Shown piece by piece: positions 25,845-35,518 of a stretch of DNA of 49,153 nt. Below the pieces are notes generated by a model that made no database searches, was not told the origin of the DNA, and worked only from the letters and a program-made list of their open reading frames with translations. Origin of the DNA: Methylococcaceae bacterium (GTDB lineage: Bacteria; Pseudomonadota; Gammaproteobacteria; Methylococcales; Methylomonadaceae); NCBI GenBank assembly GCA_947505105.1, contig CANNKG010000014.1, positions 1 to 49,153 of the forward strand, read 5' to 3'. Each line of letters begins with the position of its first letter. The stretch's first letter is position 1. Made by a program: the position numbers and the translations under genes.

Positions 25845-26088
25845 TTAAAATCCCCTTTAAATTAGCACAAACGATCATTTTACGATGAAATTTAAAAATC
25901 GAGCAAGTCAAAAAACACAATTCGAATGATACCAATGTTATTGCCGACTTTTCTTAACAGAAATAACTAACCCAATAGAATTAGAGTTAGCAAAGACTTC
26001 AACTTAGATGCGCCTTACAAATTAAAACCCTACTTCTAGTGATAAAATTAATGTATTTCCAATAAAAAACTGATAACATAAGCTAGTC

Positions 26089-26107
26089 TTATGAACTAGT
26101 TTCATAA
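26089..26107. promoter_or_regulatory. Palindrome upstream of the di-haem peroxidase, possible operator
   Basis: TTATGAA (26089-26095) and TTCATAA (26101-26107) flank CTAGT. An interleaved CTAGT/ACTAG pair overlaps it. It is 35 bases before the ATG, a position suited to a repressor site. No binding protein can be named. Confidence 0.35.
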
Positions 26108-26141
26108 CTCAGTCTTGTCAACTTTTTTCAAAGGGTGATTT

Positions 26142-27416
26142 ATGCTAAAAATAAATAGAATTTCCAGCACCGTTGTTTGTTTGATTATGCTTTTCATGTC
26201 CTCTCATCTGTATGCAGGTGAAAATATTGCATCAAATAATACGGTGATACTGGGTGAACAGATCTTTTTTGATGAAAATTTATCCTATTTTAAAAATCAA
26301 TCCTGTGCCTCTTGTCATGACCCGGTTGCCGGCTGGACCGGTCCCGATGAACATTTCAATCAGGCCGGAGCGGTTTATGAGGGCTCGATCAGCGGTAAAT
26401 TCGGCAATCGAAAGCCACCAAGTGCTGCCTATGCGACTCTCAGTCCGGTTTTTCATATGACATGGGTCAATACCACTCCGTTATTTATGGGGGGGAATTT
26501 TTGGGATGGCCGTGCTACAGGCGACAAATTAGGCAACCCAGCCGCCGATCAAGCCCAAGGACCTTTCCTTAATCCCGCAGAGCAGGCGTTAAGTGGACCG
26601 GCGGATGTCGTAAACGAAGTGTGTAATTCTGATTACAGTAAACTTTTCAAAAAAGTGTGGGGAAAAGATATCTGTAAATCCGGCAAAGTCTTGCTTGCTT
26701 ACGACAAGATAGCACTCTCGATTGCAGCTTATGAAAATTCAGCACAAGTCAATGCTTTTAGTTCAAAATTTGACGCGTTCCTCAAGGGAAAAATTAATCT
26801 GACCAAGCAAGAGCAGCAGGGTTCAACGCTTTTTAACGGAAAAGCACTATGTTCTGCCTGTCATAGCTCAGCAGGTCCACAACCATTATTCACGGATTAC
26901 ACTTTCGATAACTTAGGAATTCCGCGTAACCCCGAAAATCCATTTTATGCCGAAAACAATACCTGGATAGACCAAGGTTTAGGGGCATTTTTAGCGAATC
27001 CTAATTCAGGATATACTGCTTATGCTAAAGAAAATATTGGAAAGCATAAGGTTCCAACCTTGCGTAATGTTGCGAAAAAACCGTATCCCGAATTTGTCAA
27101 AGCCTATGGACATAACGGTTATTTCAAAAGTCTGAAGAGTATTGTGAATTTTTACAACACCCGCGATACCAAACCACGCTGCGCAAATCCGTTTGCGAGT
27201 GAACAAGAAGCTTTGGCACTAAATTGTTGGCCAATACCTGAAGTTACCGATAATTTAAATATCAGTGAAATGGGCAACTTAGGATTGACGGCTATGGAAG
27301 AAGATGCACTCGTTGCATTTTTAGAAACACTCTCCGATGGCTTCAAACAAAGTTGTAGTTCAAAAAATACCAATCATTCCTCAGGGCGCTCCTCAGAATC
27401 GAGAAATCGTTGTTAA
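26142..27416 (+). CDS. Di-haem cytochrome c peroxidase family protein (CcpA/MauG type)
   Basis: 424 residues. The signal peptide ends near SHLYA-GEN (about residue 25), placing it in the periplasm or at the cell surface. Two haem c sites are seen: CASCH (C55, C58, H59) and CSACH (C237, C240, H241). Conserved surroundings include LGEQIFFDENLSYFKNQSC, FWDGRA, KVPTLRNV and a YGHNGYFKSL stretch. The family reduces H2O2 or oxidises proteins (MauG). The C-terminal 25 residues are Ser/Arg-rich and unusual. A palindrome lies upstream and a strong terminator follows. Methylococcus has surface-exposed relatives, so a surface location is possible. Confidence 0.9.
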   Translation: MLKINRISSTVVCLIMLFMSSHLYAGENIASNNTVILGEQIFFDENLSYFKNQSCASCHDPVAGWTGPDEHFNQAGAVYEGSISGKFGNRKPPSAAYATLSPVFHMTWVNTTPLFMGGNFWDGRATGDKLGNPAADQAQGPFLNPAEQALSGPADVVNEVCNSDYSKLFKKVWGKDICKSGKVLLAYDKIALSIAAYENSAQVNAFSSKFDAFLKGKINLTKQEQQGSTLFNGKALCSACHSSAGPQPLFTDYTFDNLGIPRNPENPFYAENNTWIDQGLGAFLANPNSGYTAYAKENIGKHKVPTLRNVAKKPYPEFVKAYGHNGYFKSLKSIVNFYNTRDTKPRCANPFASEQEALALNCWPIPEVTDNLNISEMGNLGLTAMEEDALVAFLETLSDGFKQSCSSKNTNHSSGRSSESRNRC

Positions 27417-27426
27417 TCAATTAAAA

Positions 27427-27486
27427 GCCGGGCTTTGTATAGCATCAGTCTATGCAAAGCCAATGGCAATAAGCTCGGCATTTTTT
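27427..27486 (+). terminator. Terminator of the di-haem peroxidase gene
   Basis: An outer stem GCCGGGCTT / AAGCTCGGC (27427-27435 with 27471-27479, one wobble) encloses an inner stem GGCTTTGTATAG / CTATGCAAAGCC that competes with it. Six T residues follow at 27481-27486. It starts ten bases after the stop codon. Confidence 0.75.
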
Positions 27487-27632
27487 ATCTTTCGCAGCAA
27501 TCTTTTCAGCCGACTATCAAGCTAAATCCCCTCGCCATTCTCTTAAAATTTTAATCCATATATTTTGCGCCAAGCTTGAAATTGTTAATATGTGCAATCC
27601 TTTCACCGTCCGTTACAAGGATCACAAGTTCA

Positions 27633-28238
27633 ATGTCTAGCATCACAATCAGCAGTAGTTTTTATGCCTATTTATCCAAACTCAGATGGATTAAACGCTG
27701 GGGACTCAAGCGCAACGCTCATGAAGAAAACGTTATGGAACATAGCTGGGAAGTTGCGGTGATTGCACATACCCTGGCCTTGATTAAAAATCGCTACTAT
27801 GGGGGCAATATTGACGCCAACGCGGTAGCAACCGCAGCGCTGTACCACGATATCACCGAAGTCATTACCGGCGATCTGCCGACCCCGATTAAGTATCATT
27901 CGCCGGAAATCAATCGCGCCTATAAACAAATCGAGCAGCAAGCGGAAATGGAATTACTGAATCTGCTTCCGGATCAATTGCGTGCTGACTTTGAAGACTT
28001 GATTCAACATGAACGTCTTCCGATCGAACAAGTAAAAATTATTAAAGCGGCCGACAAAATATCGGCTTACTTGAAATGCCAAGCGGAGCTAAAGGCAGGC
28101 AATAAGGAATTTGAAACGGCCGCTGAGCAATTAGCGCAAACCATTGCTGAAACAGAACAAGCAGAAGTGATTTTTTTCATGCAGGCCTTCGTTCCAAGCT
28201 GTGGTCTGACCTTGGATGGTTTGATGAAGACGAACTAA
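27633..28238 (+). CDS. yfbR: 5'-deoxynucleotidase
   Basis: 201 residues from the ATG at 27633 (MSSITISSSFYAYL); the frame extends 19 codons upstream, but those residues are not part of the family and AAGGA precedes this ATG. HD-domain residues are in place: H37 in MEHSWE, H72-D73 in YHDITEV and D81 in TGDLPTP. A later Asp in KAADKISAYLKC and the FVPSCGLTLD tail match E. coli YfbR closely. It removes phosphate from dNMPs and helps balance the thymidylate route. Convergent with phoU. Confidence 0.93.
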   Translation: MSSITISSSFYAYLSKLRWIKRWGLKRNAHEENVMEHSWEVAVIAHTLALIKNRYYGGNIDANAVATAALYHDITEVITGDLPTPIKYHSPEINRAYKQIEQQAEMELLNLLPDQLRADFEDLIQHERLPIEQVKIIKAADKISAYLKCQAELKAGNKEFETAAEQLAQTIAETEQAEVIFFMQAFVPSCGLTLDGLMKTN

Positions 28239-28270
28239 CGTTGGTCCTATATACGTCCATGGATCAGCTA

Positions 28271-28300
28271 CCTGTAGCCAGTGACCACTTAAGCTACAGG
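28271..28300. terminator. Hairpin between convergent yfbR and phoU
   Basis: CCTGTAGC (28271-28278) is perfectly complementary to GCTACAGG (28293-28300), with a 14-base loop. There is no clear T-run, so termination is only a suggestion. Confidence 0.35.
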
Positions 28301-28322
28301 CAAACAACCGAAAGAGCAGCGA

Positions 28323-29054
28323 TTATTCCTTACCTTTGCGTCCGCTCACCACCGCAACGAACTCCTCATGTGAGATATGCCGCACATCTTCACCCAAAAT
28401 CATATAAGTCACATATTCACACACATTGCAGGACATATCAGCAACACGTTCCAGCGCCTTTGAAACGGTCAGCACATCCAGAGAGCGCGTAATATTGCGT
28501 GGATCTTCAAACATTTGAGTAATCAACTGACGCACTATCGCCGAATACTCACGGTTGACAACTTTTTCCTGCTCGGTAATCGCCAGAATGCCATCCAGCG
28601 ACATTCTCGCAAAAGCATCGAGCGAATCATGCAACATCAAAATGACCAGTTCAGAAAGATGTTGAACTTCGTAATAATCATCACGTTTACCGGTATCGTT
28701 GTTGAATAACTGGACCGTCATGTGCGCAACGCGCGTCGCTTTATCGCCGATCCGTTCAAGTTCGGGAATCATTTTGATACAGGAAATCAATAAACGTAAA
28801 TCAAAGGCAGCCGGCTGCCGAAGTGCCAGAATTTGCATACATTCCTTGTCGATGATCAACTCAAGCTCATTAATCTGCTCATCATTCTGAATAATCTGTT
28901 CGGCCAAATCGATATCACCCAATTTGAAAGCCTTCATGGCCATTTCAAGTTGTTGTTCGACTAGGCCTCCCATAGTTAATACTTTATGACGAATATCTTC
29001 AAGCTCTTCATTAAATTGCTTGGAAATGTGCTGACCAATATGTTTTTTATCCAT
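28323..29054 (-). CDS. phoU: Phosphate transport regulator PhoU
   Basis: 243 residues, two PhoU three-helix repeats (about 15-110 and 120-215). Metal-binding helix motifs are visible as ELERIGDKATRVA and ALERVADMSCNVCEYV. PhoU links the Pst transporter to the PhoR/PhoB system and represses the Pho regulon in high phosphate. ATG with AGGA nine bases upstream. It lies 67 bases after pstB and ends the operon; phoR and phoB are not in the window. Confidence 0.96.
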   Translation of the reverse strand: MDKKHIGQHISKQFNEELEDIRHKVLTMGGLVEQQLEMAMKAFKLGDIDLAEQIIQNDEQINELELIIDKECMQILALRQPAAFDLRLLISCIKMIPELERIGDKATRVAHMTVQLFNNDTGKRDDYYEVQHLSELVILMLHDSLDAFARMSLDGILAITEQEKVVNREYSAIVRQLITQMFEDPRNITRSLDVLTVSKALERVADMSCNVCEYVTYMILGEDVRHISHEEFVAVVSGRKGKE

Positions 29055-29121
29055 GGGTATTCCTACGCTGTCTCAAAATAAAAATGTCATCGATTGATTT
29101 GATTGCCAAACTAAATCGAAA

Positions 29122-29952
29122 TTAACCATAGCGTCCGGTGATGTAGTCTTCAGTTTGCTGCTTAACCGGATTAGTAAATAATTCGGTCGTACGACCAAAT
29201 TCGATCAGTTCACCCATATACATAAATGCCGTGTAATCAGAAACGCGGGCGGCCTGCTGCATATTATGGGTCACAATCACAATCGTATACTTTTCTTTGA
29301 GTTCATTGATCAGCTCTTCAATTTTGAGCGTTGAAATCGGATCCAAAGCCGAAGCCGGTTCGTCCAGTAATAATACCTCAGGCTCTATCGCAATGGCCCG
29401 CGCAATCACCAGACGCTGCTGTTGACCACCCGATAGGCCAAAGGCATTATCGTTCAACCGGTCCTTAACCTCGCCCCACAGAGCGGCGCCTTGCAGCGAT
29501 TGCTCGACTGCTTCATCAAGGGTGTGTCTATCGTTGATTCCCTGAATACGCAAGCCGTAAGCAACATTTTCGTAAATAGATTTTGGAAACGGATTGGGTT
29601 TTTGGAACACCATCCCAACTCGCCGCCTCAAAGCAGCCACATTAACCGATTTAGCATAGATATCTTGATCATCTAAATTGATCTTACCTTCGATACGTAC
29701 CCCATCAATCAAATCATTCATACGATTGATACAACGCAACAAAGTCGATTTGCCACAGCCGCTCGGGCCAATATAGGCCGTGACGCGCTGCTTGGGCATG
29801 ACCATGTTGATATTGAATAATGCCTGTTTTTGCCCATAAAACAAATTCAAATTTTCAACGTGTAAACAGGGATCTTCTTTACCCGGATTGTGCGAAATGG
29901 TTCGGATTGAACTGATATCAATCGCGTGTCTACGTTCTGCTTGATTTTCCAT
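29122..29952 (-). CDS. pstB: Phosphate ABC transporter ATPase PstB
   Basis: 276 residues. Walker A is GPSGCGKST, the Q-loop is [20 protein letters not shown], the signature is LSGGQQQR and Walker B is [12 protein letters not shown]. The [16 protein letters not shown] wording is specific to PstB. It powers phosphate import through PstA-PstC. The first 30 residues are an extra, less conserved N-terminal stretch. It starts four bases after pstA. Confidence 0.97.
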   Translation of the reverse strand: MENQAERRHAIDISSIRTISHNPGKEDPCLHVENLNLFYGQKQALFNINMVMPKQRVTAYIGPSGCGKSTLLRCINRMNDLIDGVRIEGKINLDDQDIYAKSVNVAALRRRVGMVFQKPNPFPKSIYENVAYGLRIQGINDRHTLDEAVEQSLQGAALWGEVKDRLNDNAFGLSGGQQQRLVIARAIAIEPEVLLLDEPASALDPISTLKIEELINELKEKYTIVIVTHNMQQAARVSDYTAFMYMGELIEFGRTTELFTNPVKQQTEDYITGRYG

Positions 29953-29956
29953 TCGA

Positions 29957-31618
29957 TTAACCTTCTAAAGCACGATATTTTTCGCGCAAATGATTTCTGA
30001 TCGTGACTGCGGCTAAATTGAGCCCGACAATGACAATCACTAATAACAATGAAGTCGCATAAACAAGCGGTCTTGCGGCTTCAACATTTGGACTCTGGAA
30101 ACCCACATCGTAGATATGAAAGCCCAAGTGCATAAATTTTCGATCCAGATGTAAAAAGGGGAAATTACCATCAAGAGGCAATGCGGGTGCTAATTTTACC
30201 ACACCCACCAGCATTAACGGTGCGACCTCGCCAGCCGCTCGCGCCACCGCCAGAATCAATCCGGTCATCATCGCAGGACTTGCCATCGGTAAAACAGTGA
30301 GCCATAAAGTCTCAAACTTGGTAGCGCCTAAAGCCAAGCTTCCTTCTCGAATCGATTTAGGGATTCGGGATAAACCTTCTTCGGTTGCGACAATCACGAC
30401 CGGCAAAGTTAACAGCGCCAGGGTAATCGATGCCCACATCAAACCCGGTGTACCAAACACGGGTGATGGCGCAGATTCGGGATAAAATAATTGATCAATA
30501 TTTCCTCCCAGAATGTACACAAAAAAACCCAAGCCAAACACCCCATAAACAATGGAGGGAACGCCGGCCAGATTGTTGACTGCAATTCTGATCAAACGTG
30601 TCGTAAACCCCTGTTTCGCATATTCGCGTAGATAAACCGCGGCAACAACACCGAACGGCGTCACCATAATCGCCATCAGTATCACCATTAATACTGTTCC
30701 GTAGATCGCCGGAAAAATTCCGCCCTCAGTATTGGCTTCGCGAGGATCATCACTCAAAAACTCACCCAGTTTGGCAAAGTAATGACCAATTTTGGTAAAC
30801 ACGCTCATCGCGTTCGGCTGAAATGCATTAACCACTTTGCCGACCGGAATAGCAACTTCATGACCATCGCCGGTTTTAAAGACCAAACTTTGCTCATTGC
30901 CCTTCGCGTATAACTGTTTCAAACGACTTTGATAGGATTGATACTCCGTTTGCAAAGTCGATTTTTCAGCCGCTATCTCCTTTTTGGCTTCATCAGTCCA
31001 TTGATTTTTCAACTCCAGGCTACGCTGTTTTAAACGCAAACGTTCCAGTGCATAATTGATTGCGCCGATTTCCTTCTTTTCGAGCTGCTTAATTTCTTTG
31101 AACACTTGAGCTGTGTCGGCAATACTTTTTTGTGCCGCCTCCCAGACATTCGGACCATTCGCAACGATTTGTCCTGACGCCTTAAGCGCCACTAAAAAAC
31201 CGTAGAAGTTACCATATTCACGCCGCTCAACCACCACCAAGGCTTCAGGATATTCCTCCTTCTGGATATTTTTGGCCAGTAACCAGCGAAAATCCATTGC
31301 ATTGAGTTCACGATTGCCGATTTTAACCAGCTTTTGTTCAACTTCTAAATCATCACCGATATCTGTCGCAGCATATCCCGCATCTTTAGCGCGCTGGGCC
31401 GAGACCTCATTGCTATCGACAAATTCCCCCGTAATATCCTGCATTTGGCCATCTTTATCTCGATACTGCAGGTGAGCGACATTCGAAGGCCAGTAATGCC
31501 CAAGACCTCGCACCGCAATCAAGCCTAAAATGCCGACGACCAAAATCAGCGACATACTGACTGCCGAGGCATTGAGCCATATCCACGGCGAACCACTCTT
31601 AAACCATTGTTTAATCAT
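29957..31618 (-). CDS. pstA: Phosphate ABC transporter permease PstA, large form
   Basis: 553 residues, nearly twice the E. coli protein. One membrane helix (about 15-40) is followed by a periplasmic insertion to about residue 290 with a Lys/Glu/Gln-rich coiled-coil ([21 protein letters not shown]). The C-terminal part is the normal permease (about 295-550) with the EAA-type loop [18 protein letters not shown]. Large PstA proteins of this kind occur in several gammaproteobacteria. Its start overlaps the pstC stop by ATGA. Confidence 0.93.
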   Translation of the reverse strand: MIKQWFKSGSPWIWLNASAVSMSLILVVGILGLIAVRGLGHYWPSNVAHLQYRDKDGQMQDITGEFVDSNEVSAQRAKDAGYAATDIGDDLEVEQKLVKIGNRELNAMDFRWLLAKNIQKEEYPEALVVVERREYGNFYGFLVALKASGQIVANGPNVWEAAQKSIADTAQVFKEIKQLEKKEIGAINYALERLRLKQRSLELKNQWTDEAKKEIAAEKSTLQTEYQSYQSRLKQLYAKGNEQSLVFKTGDGHEVAIPVGKVVNAFQPNAMSVFTKIGHYFAKLGEFLSDDPREANTEGGIFPAIYGTVLMVILMAIMVTPFGVVAAVYLREYAKQGFTTRLIRIAVNNLAGVPSIVYGVFGLGFFVYILGGNIDQLFYPESAPSPVFGTPGLMWASITLALLTLPVVIVATEEGLSRIPKSIREGSLALGATKFETLWLTVLPMASPAMMTGLILAVARAAGEVAPLMLVGVVKLAPALPLDGNFPFLHLDRKFMHLGFHIYDVGFQSPNVEAARPLVYATSLLLVIVIVGLNLAAVTIRNHLREKYRALEG

Positions 31619-33888
31619 AATGAACTGTATTTTTCACGTAAACGCTGCCGAATCACTTCAGCGAGAGTATTAAAAATAAAGGTAAACATAAATAGCACCA
31701 ATGCCGCCAAAAACAGGACCCGGTAGTGAGTGCTGTTAACCTCCGATTCGGGCATCTCGACCGCAACATTCGCCGCCAGTGTGCGCATACCTTCAAAGAC
31801 GCTCATATCCATGACCGGGGTATTACCGGTCGCCATTAGCACAATCATGGTTTCACCAATCGCCCTGCCCAAACCGATCATCACGGCAGAAAAAATGCCC
31901 GGACTGGCGGTTAACAATACGACACGGGTCATTGTTTGCCAGGGCGTTGCCCCTAGCGCCAAGGAGCCGACCGTCAGGTGCTTAGGCACACTAAAGATGG
32001 CATCTTCGGCAATGGTAAAGATGGTCGGAATCACCGCAAAACCCATCGCAATACCTACCACGAGAGAATTTCGTTGATCATAGCTAATACCATATTCGTT
32101 ATTAAGCCATGCCTTTAAATCACCATTAAAAAACAGACGCTCCAAGCCTGGACTCAAGGCAAAAGTCAACCATACGATAGTGATGATCACCGGAATTAAA
32201 ATCAACGCCTCCATACCGTCAGGCACATTGACACGGACACTTTTAGGTAAATACTGCCACGCCAAGGCAGTCGCCATTACGCTTAGCGGTAATACTAATA
32301 AGGTCAGGAAGATACCTAATAGATTTTCTTCCAAAAAAGGCGCCAACCAAAGTCCCGCGAGGAATCCTAAAATAACGGTTGGCAGCGCTCCCATTAATTC
32401 AATGGTCGGTTTCACATAATTACGCATTCCCGGCGCCATAAAGTAAGCGGCATACATGGCGCCCATCAACGACATCGGAATTGCAAATAACATTGCGTAG
32501 AATGCCGCTTTCAAGGTTCCGAAAACCAGAGGCGTCAAACTATATTTCGGCTCAAAATCGCTGCTGGAAGAAGAAGATTGCCAAATAAAATCGGGCTTGG
32601 GATAACTTTCATACCAGACCTTGCTCCACATTGATTTGAATGAAACTTCTGGGTGTTCATTATCGACTTTCCAGAAATGTAATTGACCATCAGCCGATTG
32701 AATAAGAAAAGCATTAGCACGGGGCGCCACTGTAAATGCTACCGGTTGATGCACTACATGAGGCAATTTGAGCAATTCACGCTCTGCCGTGGTGTTATAG
32801 ATACCGACCCCACCTTGTTGATCAACGGTCAGAAAACCTTTTCTACGTTGTTCATGGACTAGAAAATTAATTTGTTGGTCAGAAACTTTAAAACTGCGTA
32901 ATTTTATAATGCTGCTTAAATTTTGCTCATTGCGAACTTTACTCCACTGTGAAACTACCCCGGAAGAATCGCCGACCAAAAGAGAAAGCCCGCCGTTCAA
33001 CAAGGCTAAGCTTGTAATCTTTTGGCCCTCCGGTATTAAGGTCAATTGCTGCTTTAACACCGGCGCTGATTTATCCCGAATATCATACTGAGTCAATTCA
33101 CCACGTTCACTCGCGAGATAGAGATTATTCAGTTCTTGATCGATCAAGACATGGGCAATATTTTCAACGGGTAACTCCAACTCTGCGACGGTTCGTTCCA
33201 ATTTTCCCTCGCCAAATAACGATTTTGTTCGGATCAAGCCTACTACAAAAAGTTTATGTGCAGTCGCCGCCACTAAGGTAGTTTCATCTTTCGCAATTCC
33301 TACAGCCACCTTGTCTAAAGCAACTCCTTGAGGATCAATAACTACAACCGGTTCTTCGAGAGGGTAAGTGATAGATGGCGTAATCGTGCGCACATTATCC
33401 GGATAGGTGATTTCGTAGTGTTGCTTGGCAACTAACATCCGTCCATCAGCTAGGCCATAGGCAATTGCACCTTCGCCACCACTCTGGGCAGAAAAACTGA
33501 CGATTTTAGTGTCGGCTGGAATTGCTAAAGTTTGATCAAGAATGGTCTGACCGGTTTTGACATTAAAAAATAACGCCCCTCCTCGATCAGTAAATCTAAC
33601 GCCTATTTCATTCTGCTCTTCCATCGCTAGCAACATCGTTTTACCCTTGTCACCACCTGGCACACTGTAATTGGCAATCGATTGAGCACTAGCCGGTATG
33701 AACAGCGGAATAACAACGTAAAGTAGATAGAAAAAAATAAGGACTATAGCGACAATAATGGCCCAGCCGCCCACAACGATAGCATAACGCGCCAAACTAT
33801 CCTTGATGAGGCGCCAACGTTGGTAATAGCTTGCAGAGGCTATCTCGAGTTCTGATTTTAATGATTTTGGTGTGATGATTTCGGTCAT
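31615..33888 (-). CDS. pstC: Phosphate ABC transporter permease PstC, large form
   Basis: 757 residues. After a first helix (about 35-65) comes a beta-rich periplasmic insertion of roughly 370 residues that reads like WD/propeller repeats (ISLALLNGGLSLLVGDSSGVV-like strands near 300). The permease domain (about 455-755) carries the EAA-type loop [19 protein letters not shown] and GRAIGETMIVLMATGN. It forms the membrane channel with PstA. Upstream lies a 214-base gap to pstS with a hairpin, which may set the ratio between the binding protein and the channel. Confidence 0.93.
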   Translation of the reverse strand: MTEIITPKSLKSELEIASASYYQRWRLIKDSLARYAIVVGGWAIIVAIVLIFFYLLYVVIPLFIPASAQSIANYSVPGGDKGKTMLLAMEEQNEIGVRFTDRGGALFFNVKTGQTILDQTLAIPADTKIVSFSAQSGGEGAIAYGLADGRMLVAKQHYEITYPDNVRTITPSITYPLEEPVVVIDPQGVALDKVAVGIAKDETTLVAATAHKLFVVGLIRTKSLFGEGKLERTVAELELPVENIAHVLIDQELNNLYLASERGELTQYDIRDKSAPVLKQQLTLIPEGQKITSLALLNGGLSLLVGDSSGVVSQWSKVRNEQNLSSIIKLRSFKVSDQQINFLVHEQRRKGFLTVDQQGGVGIYNTTAERELLKLPHVVHQPVAFTVAPRANAFLIQSADGQLHFWKVDNEHPEVSFKSMWSKVWYESYPKPDFIWQSSSSSSDFEPKYSLTPLVFGTLKAAFYAMLFAIPMSLMGAMYAAYFMAPGMRNYVKPTIELMGALPTVILGFLAGLWLAPFLEENLLGIFLTLLVLPLSVMATALAWQYLPKSVRVNVPDGMEALILIPVIITIVWLTFALSPGLERLFFNGDLKAWLNNEYGISYDQRNSLVVGIAMGFAVIPTIFTIAEDAIFSVPKHLTVGSLALGATPWQTMTRVVLLTASPGIFSAVMIGLGRAIGETMIVLMATGNTPVMDMSVFEGMRTLAANVAVEMPESEVNSTHYRVLFLAALVLFMFTFIFNTLAEVIRQRLREKYSSL

Positions 33889-33968
33889 AGACGCCGGCTT
33901 GATAAACTTGCTAATTATGATTTTAGAGTGATTTCAGGTAGAGACATCTTGGACAAATAGCATACTGA

Positions 33969-33989
33969 GGGATCACTTAGGATGATCCC
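33969..33989 (-). terminator. Hairpin between pstS and pstC
   Basis: GGGATCA and TGATCCC pair over a 7-base loop. No T-run follows, so it may protect the pstS message or cause partial termination, as is common after binding-protein genes. Confidence 0.4.
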
Positions 33990-34102
33990 CAGTTTACTAT
34001 CAGTCACAAACTCACCGATCGATGTTTGATAAGATCTCGGCAAGTTTGAAAAACATCCCTGTTGTGCATCCTTACACATTATGTAAGCAAATTAACCAAA
34101 GT

Positions 34103-35092
34103 CTATTTGATTAAAGCTTTTGATTTTTGAGCAATAGCCGCTGTCAATGGAATATAGCCGTCTTTAATAACGACTTCTTGACCTTCTTTAGACAACACCA
34201 TATTTAGGAACTCAGCTTCAAGTGGAGCTAATGGCTTATTTGGCGCTTTATTAACATAGATATACAAATAACGCGCCAAAGGATATTCGCCGGAGAGTGC
34301 ATTTTCTGCAGTAGCTTCTTTGAAGGGTTGACCTTCTTTTTTAGCCAAAGGCACTGCCTTGACACCAGAAGTTTTGTAACCCACGCCTGAATAGCCGATA
34401 CCATTTACTGATGAAGTGACCGACTGCACGACCGATGCAGAACCTGGCTGTTCATTCACGTTACTTTTGAAATCACCCTTACACAAGGCGTATTCTTTAA
34501 AATAACCATAGGTTCCCGATACCGAGTTACGGCCATAGAGCTGAATCGGTTTACTTTGCCAAGCGCCCGTCAAACCGGCCTGTCCCCAAGTTTCAATGTC
34601 GGCTTCATGACCACATTTGCGCGTCGATGACATAATCGCATCAACCTGAGCTACAGTTAAACCTGTAATTGGATTGTCTTTATGTACAAATACCGCGAGC
34701 GCGTCAATGGCAACAGGAATAGCGGTCGGTTTATAGCCGAACTTGCCTTCGAAGGCTTCCAATTCGTCATCTTTCATTTCACGACTCATCGGCCCCAAAT
34801 TAGAAGTACCTTCCGTTAACGCAGGCGGCGCGGTCGAAGAACCTGCCGCTTGAATTTGAACATTGACGTTCGGATAATTTTTATTAAACGTTTCCGCCCA
34901 AAGTGTCATCAAGTTAGCCAGCGTGTCTGAACCGACACTAGAAATATTTCCGGAAACGCCTTCAATTTTTTGATAGGCTGACAGTGCAGGATCAACTTTT
35001 AAAACTTTTTCAACAGCAAGCGCATAGTCTGATATTAATGCCAGCGTAACGAATCCGATACCTGCCTTCAATGATTTTGAACTCAAATTCAT
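34103..35092 (-). CDS. pstS: Phosphate-binding protein PstS
   Basis: 329 residues with a signal peptide ending near ISDYALA (about residue 26). Phosphate-binding motifs are [35 protein letters not shown] and [14 protein letters not shown]. It captures periplasmic phosphate for PstCAB. The ATG has only a weak GAG upstream. A Pho box lies about 70 bases upstream. Confidence 0.95.
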   Translation of the reverse strand: MNLSSKSLKAGIGFVTLALISDYALAVEKVLKVDPALSAYQKIEGVSGNISSVGSDTLANLMTLWAETFNKNYPNVNVQIQAAGSSTAPPALTEGTSNLGPMSREMKDDELEAFEGKFGYKPTAIPVAIDALAVFVHKDNPITGLTVAQVDAIMSSTRKCGHEADIETWGQAGLTGAWQSKPIQLYGRNSVSGTYGYFKEYALCKGDFKSNVNEQPGSASVVQSVTSSVNGIGYSGVGYKTSGVKAVPLAKKEGQPFKEATAENALSGEYPLARYLYIYVNKAPNKPLAPLEAEFLNMVLSKEGQEVVIKDGYIPLTAAIAQKSKALIK

Positions 35093-35161
35093 AATTTTTT
35101 CTCGAAATGTAAAATGTATAAACAGTGTAGATACTTAACGTGTCAACTATATTAATATATT

Positions 35162-35179
35162 ATGACAATAATGTGACAA
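35162..35179 (-). promoter_or_regulatory. Pho box upstream of pstS
   Basis: On the minus strand TTGTCAC-ATTA-TTGTCAT: two 7-base repeats with 4 bases between, the 11-base spacing required for PhoB. AT-rich sequence that can serve as a -10 region follows. This predicts induction of the pst operon under phosphate limitation. Confidence 0.85.
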
Positions 35180-35518
35180 CCGTTTTTTCACTTGGTGCTT
35201 TGATAAATCCACACTTAGGGACAGCAATCTCAAAATGATGCTCTCAATTCTCTTTTGCCAGCTTGTGTTTTTGGGTTTTTTAAGTAGCACGGGGATTGCC
35301 AATCGACGTCTGACCTGAATTTTTTTCACTAAATAAAATAAATTGCTTTGCTTTACTACAGTAGACTTTGGATAATGGGCGCTGTTTTCGAATAATACTT
35401 TAATGTTGAAGATTAATAACGACGTGTTCTTGCCATTCTTGATTTAAGCCGGATAAAAGCCTGAACCTGCTCTGGAATCAATTAAATGAGTAGTGTTTGA
35501 CTGACACGAGACAAAAAT
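35180..35518. other. Intergenic region between divergent pstS and glgX
   Basis: About 340 bases without a credible gene. It must hold the glgX promoter; no clear -35/-10 pair or activator site was recognised. Confidence 0.4.

Noticed and set aside
25921-25945. TTCGAAT-like stretch considered as a tRNA T-loop
   Set aside because: No acceptor, D or anticodon stems can be built around it.
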